A stretch of 64,000 bases of DNA. It comes from Azospirillum griseum (lineage in GTDB: Bacteria > Pseudomonadota > Alphaproteobacteria > Azospirillales > Azospirillaceae). The translations under genes were made by a program, and so were the position numbers. Position 1 is the first letter of the stretch. The number at the start of each line of letters is the position of its first letter. The notes below the pieces were generated by a model. The model had not been told where the DNA came from. It searched no databases and saw nothing but the letters and a program-made list of their open reading frames with translations. The stretch is from NCBI RefSeq assembly GCF_003966125.1, contig NZ_RXMA01000003.1:44658-108657 (forward strand), in the 5' to 3' direction. Positions 61,750-64,000 of the stretch are shown piece after piece.

Positions 61750-64000
61750 TCAGCCCGCCGCCTCCAGGCTCTTGCTGGCGATCTCGTACACGTCGGAGGA
61801 GAGGCCCGTCGTGCCGACGATCCGCTCCAACTCCGCCTTCATCAGCGCCTGACGGGCCGCGTCATAGCGTCGCAGACGGGAGAAGGGACCCATCAGGCGG
61901 GATGCAACCTGTGGGTTCATCGGGTCGAGGCGGAGGACCTGATCGGCCAGGAAGCGATAGCCCTCCCCGCCCGCCGCGTGGAAGCGCACCGGGTTGCCGT
62001 TGGCAAAGCCGCCGATCAGGGCATAAACCTTGTTCGGATTGCGGATTTCAAAGGCCGGGTGGTCCAGCAGCGCGCGCACCCGCGCCAGCGCGTCCGCGCG
62101 GTGGGACATCGCCTGCACGCTGAACCATTTGTCCACCACCAGCGGTTCGGCCTTCCAGCGGTTGTAGAAATCGGCGATGGCCTCCTCCCGCTCCGCCGCC
62201 GGGGAGTTGGACAGGAATTGCAGGGCGGCGATGACGTCGGTCATGCCGGTGGCCCCGTGATACTGGCCCAGGCACAGGCCCAGCGCCTCCGCATCCTCCG
62301 CCGCCATCAGATAGGCCAGGCAGAGATTCTTCAGCGCCCGCTTGCCGATGGCGGCGGCGTCCACCGAAAAGGCCCCCGGCGTGACGTTGCGGCGATGGGC
62401 GGCCAGCCAGTCGGCGCGCAACGCGGTCGCCAGCGTCTTGCGGGCGAATTCGCGCACCGTGTGGATGGCGTCGGGGTCGATGACCGCCATCTGGGTGCCG
62501 AGATAAGCCTCGGTCGGCAGCACCAGCGCTTGCGCGGCAAAGGCCGGGTCGCGGTCGGCGTCGGCCAGCACCGCCGCCACGGCGTCGACGTAGCTGTCGG
62601 GCAGGACCAGCGCCCGCCCGGCCTGCTGGTCGGCAACCAGCCCCAGCAGGATGCGCCCGCCCAAAATCTGCCCGGCCTCCCAACGGTTGAACGCGTCGCT
62701 GTCGTGCGCCATCAGGAAGGTGAGGTCGGCGTCCGACAGGTCGGAGGTCAGCTTCACCGGCGCGGAGAAACCGCGCAGCAGCGACGGGACCGGGCGCGCG
62801 GCCACATCCTGGAAGGTGAAGGTCTGGCTTTCGGCGGTGACGTGCAGGATGCGGCTGGTTCCCGCCGCCGCCGCCTCGCCCTCCAACCGCAAGGGCAAAT
62901 CGGCCCCGTCCGGCCCGAGCAGGCCGACGACGACCGGGATGTGCATCGGCTGCTTGGTCGGCTGGCCCGGCGTCGGCGGCACGGTCTGGCGGATGGTCAG
63001 GCGGTAGGTGGCGGTCGCCGGGTCGTGGCGGCCGGTGACGGCCAATTCCGGCGTGCCCGCCTGCCGGTACCAAAGCTGGAATTGCGACAGGTCCACGCCG
63101 CTGGCGTCGGCCATGGCGGCGACGAAATCATCGCAGGTCACGGCCTGCCCATCGTGCCGGGCGAAATACAGGTCGATGCCCTTGCGGTAGTTCTCCGCAC
63201 CGAGCAGCGTGTGGATCATGCGGATGACTTCCGCCCCCTTGTTGTAGACGGTCGGGGTGTAGAAGTTGTTGATTTCCACATAGCTGTCAGGGCGCACCGG
63301 GTGCGCCATCGCGCCCGCATCCTCCTGGAACTGCACGGTGCGCAGGCCCTGGACGTCGGCGATGCGCTTGACCGCGCGGGAATTCATGTCAGCGGAGAAT
63401 TCCTGATCGCGGAAAACGGTCAGCCCCTCTTTCAGCGACAGTTGGAACCAGTCGCGGCAGGTGACGCGGTTGCCGGTCCAATTGTGGAAATACTCGTGGG
63501 CGACCACCGCCTCGATGTTCTGGAAATCCAGATCGGTGGCGGTTTCCGGCTTGGCCAGAATGTATTTGGTGTTGAAGACGTTGAGCGACTTGTTTTCCAT
63601 CGCCCCCATGTTGAAATCGCCGACCGCGACGATGTTGAAGATGTCGAGGTCGTATTCCAGGCCATAGACCTCCTCGTCCCAGCGCATGGATTTGACGAGC
63701 GAGCGCATGGCATGGCCGATCTTGTCCTCGTTGCCCGGCTCGACATAGATGCGCAGGGTGACGTCACGGCCCGACGCGGTGCGGAACCGCTCCTCGCCAT
63801 GCACCAGGGTTCCCGCGACCAGGGCGAAGAGGTAGCAGGGCTTGGGGAACGGATCCTCCCAGCGCGCCCAATGCCGCCCGTCGGCCAGATCGCCGGAGTC
63901 GGCCAGATTGCCGTTCGACAGCAGCACCGGATAGCGCGCCTTGTCGCCGGTGATGGTGGTGCTGTAGACCGCCATCACGTCGGGCCGGTCGAGGAAATAG
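61750..64000 (-). CDS. pepN: Aminopeptidase N, C-terminal part (5' end beyond window)
   Basis: Zinc M1-family aminopeptidase. About 750 residues are visible and the frame is open to the right edge, so the N-terminal region (roughly 120-150 residues) is outside. The substrate-amine motif GAMEN is in [14 protein letters not shown]; the zinc site is HEYFHNW with the distal Glu in [10 protein letters not shown]. Downstream are the beta-sandwich and helical C-terminal domains typical of the Escherichia coli PepN length class ([16 protein letters not shown] near the end). Convergent with the cytochrome c gene. Confidence 0.95.
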   Translation of the reverse strand, partial: YFLDRPDVMAVYSTTITGDKARYPVLLSNGNLADSGDLADGRHWARWEDPFPKPCYLFALVAGTLVHGEERFRTASGRDVTLRIYVEPGNEDKIGHAMRSLVKSMRWDEEVYGLEYDLDIFNIVAVGDFNMGAMENKSLNVFNTKYILAKPETATDLDFQNIEAVVAHEYFHNWTGNRVTCRDWFQLSLKEGLTVFRDQEFSADMNSRAVKRIADVQGLRTVQFQEDAGAMAHPVRPDSYVEINNFYTPTVYNKGAEVIRMIHTLLGAENYRKGIDLYFARHDGQAVTCDDFVAAMADASGVDLSQFQLWYRQAGTPELAVTGRHDPATATYRLTIRQTVPPTPGQPTKQPMHIPVVVGLLGPDGADLPLRLEGEAAAAGTSRILHVTAESQTFTFQDVAARPVPSLLRGFSAPVKLTSDLSDADLTFLMAHDSDAFNRWEAGQILGGRILLGLVADQQAGRALVLPDSYVDAVAAVLADADRDPAFAAQALVLPTEAYLGTQMAVIDPDAIHTVREFARKTLATALRADWLAAHRRNVTPGAFSVDAAAIGKRALKNLCLAYLMAAEDAEALGLCLGQYHGATGMTDVIAALQFLSNSPAAEREEAIADFYNRWKAEPLVVDKWFSVQAMSHRADALARVRALLDHPAFEIRNPNKVYALIGGFANGNPVRFHAAGGEGYRFLADQVLRLDPMNPQVASRLMGPFSRLRRYDAARQALMKAELERIVGTTGLSSDVYEIASKSLEAAG

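Overview
This 64 kb window is high-GC chromosomal DNA from an aerobic alphaproteobacterium. The gene set points to the Rhodospirillales (Azospirillum-like). The indicators are a petABC operon with hemF and trmL beside it, the xseB-ispA-dxs-tlyA order with an HDAC-like gene upstream, and a MoxR/DUF58/DUF4159 cluster next to DUF1285, a Nudix CoA pyrophosphatase and the CCA-adding enzyme. The assignment is inferred from gene content only; there is no rRNA or other species marker. I found no insertion sequences, CRISPR arrays, rRNA or prophage genes.

Layout. (1) 2-6580 (+): a polar-amino-acid-type ABC importer (two permeases, a Tat-type binding protein, an ATPase), then type II dehydroquinase, a two-domain 3-dehydroshikimate dehydratase and a quinate/shikimate dehydrogenase. 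Together they form a quinate/shikimate-to-protocatechuate operon that probably carries its own importer. (2) 6695-14435: a LysE exporter; the kynurenine genes (kynureninase, tryptophan dioxygenase, an alpha/beta-hydrolase formamidase) on the minus strand; and a LysR regulator divergent from an M20 hydrolase and an MHS-family transporter. (3) 14719-14793: tRNA-Gln(UUG). (4) 14913-21773 (-): MoxR ATPase, DUF58, DUF4159 and a GATase/VWA-like membrane protein. (5) 21908-24515 (+): DUF1285, Nudix and CCA transferase. (6) 24516-25673: an AT-rich islet with one DUF4238 gene, unlike everything around it. (7) 25674-29953: hemF and trmL (-), petABC (+). (8) 30062-39141: DUF924, a kinase-remnant/receiver protein, DUF423, a SqrR/BigR-like ArsR regulator, a secreted-type repeat protein, a TusA-like protein, an HDAC-family protein, then the isoprenoid genes xseB-ispA-dxs and tlyA.

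(9) 39205-53753 (-): a type VI secretion locus in the order tssJ-K-L-M-A-B-C-hcp-E-F-G. It lacks tssH/clpV, vgrG, PAAR and any recognisable effector. An unrecognised HTH/coiled-coil gene lies immediately upstream. (10) 54662-59689: a TetR regulator divergent from an RND efflux adaptor and pump, with an inverted repeat in the shared promoter region. (11) 59746-64000: a lone response regulator, a CoxG-like protein, a small soluble cytochrome c and the C-terminal part of aminopeptidase N, which runs off the right edge.

The region is mostly core or ordinary catabolic sequence. The parts most likely to repay attention are the DUF4238 islet, the HTH/coiled-coil gene beside the incomplete T6SS locus, the 26-residue repeat protein beside a thiol-type ArsR regulator, and the kinase-like receiver protein with no phosphotransfer histidine.
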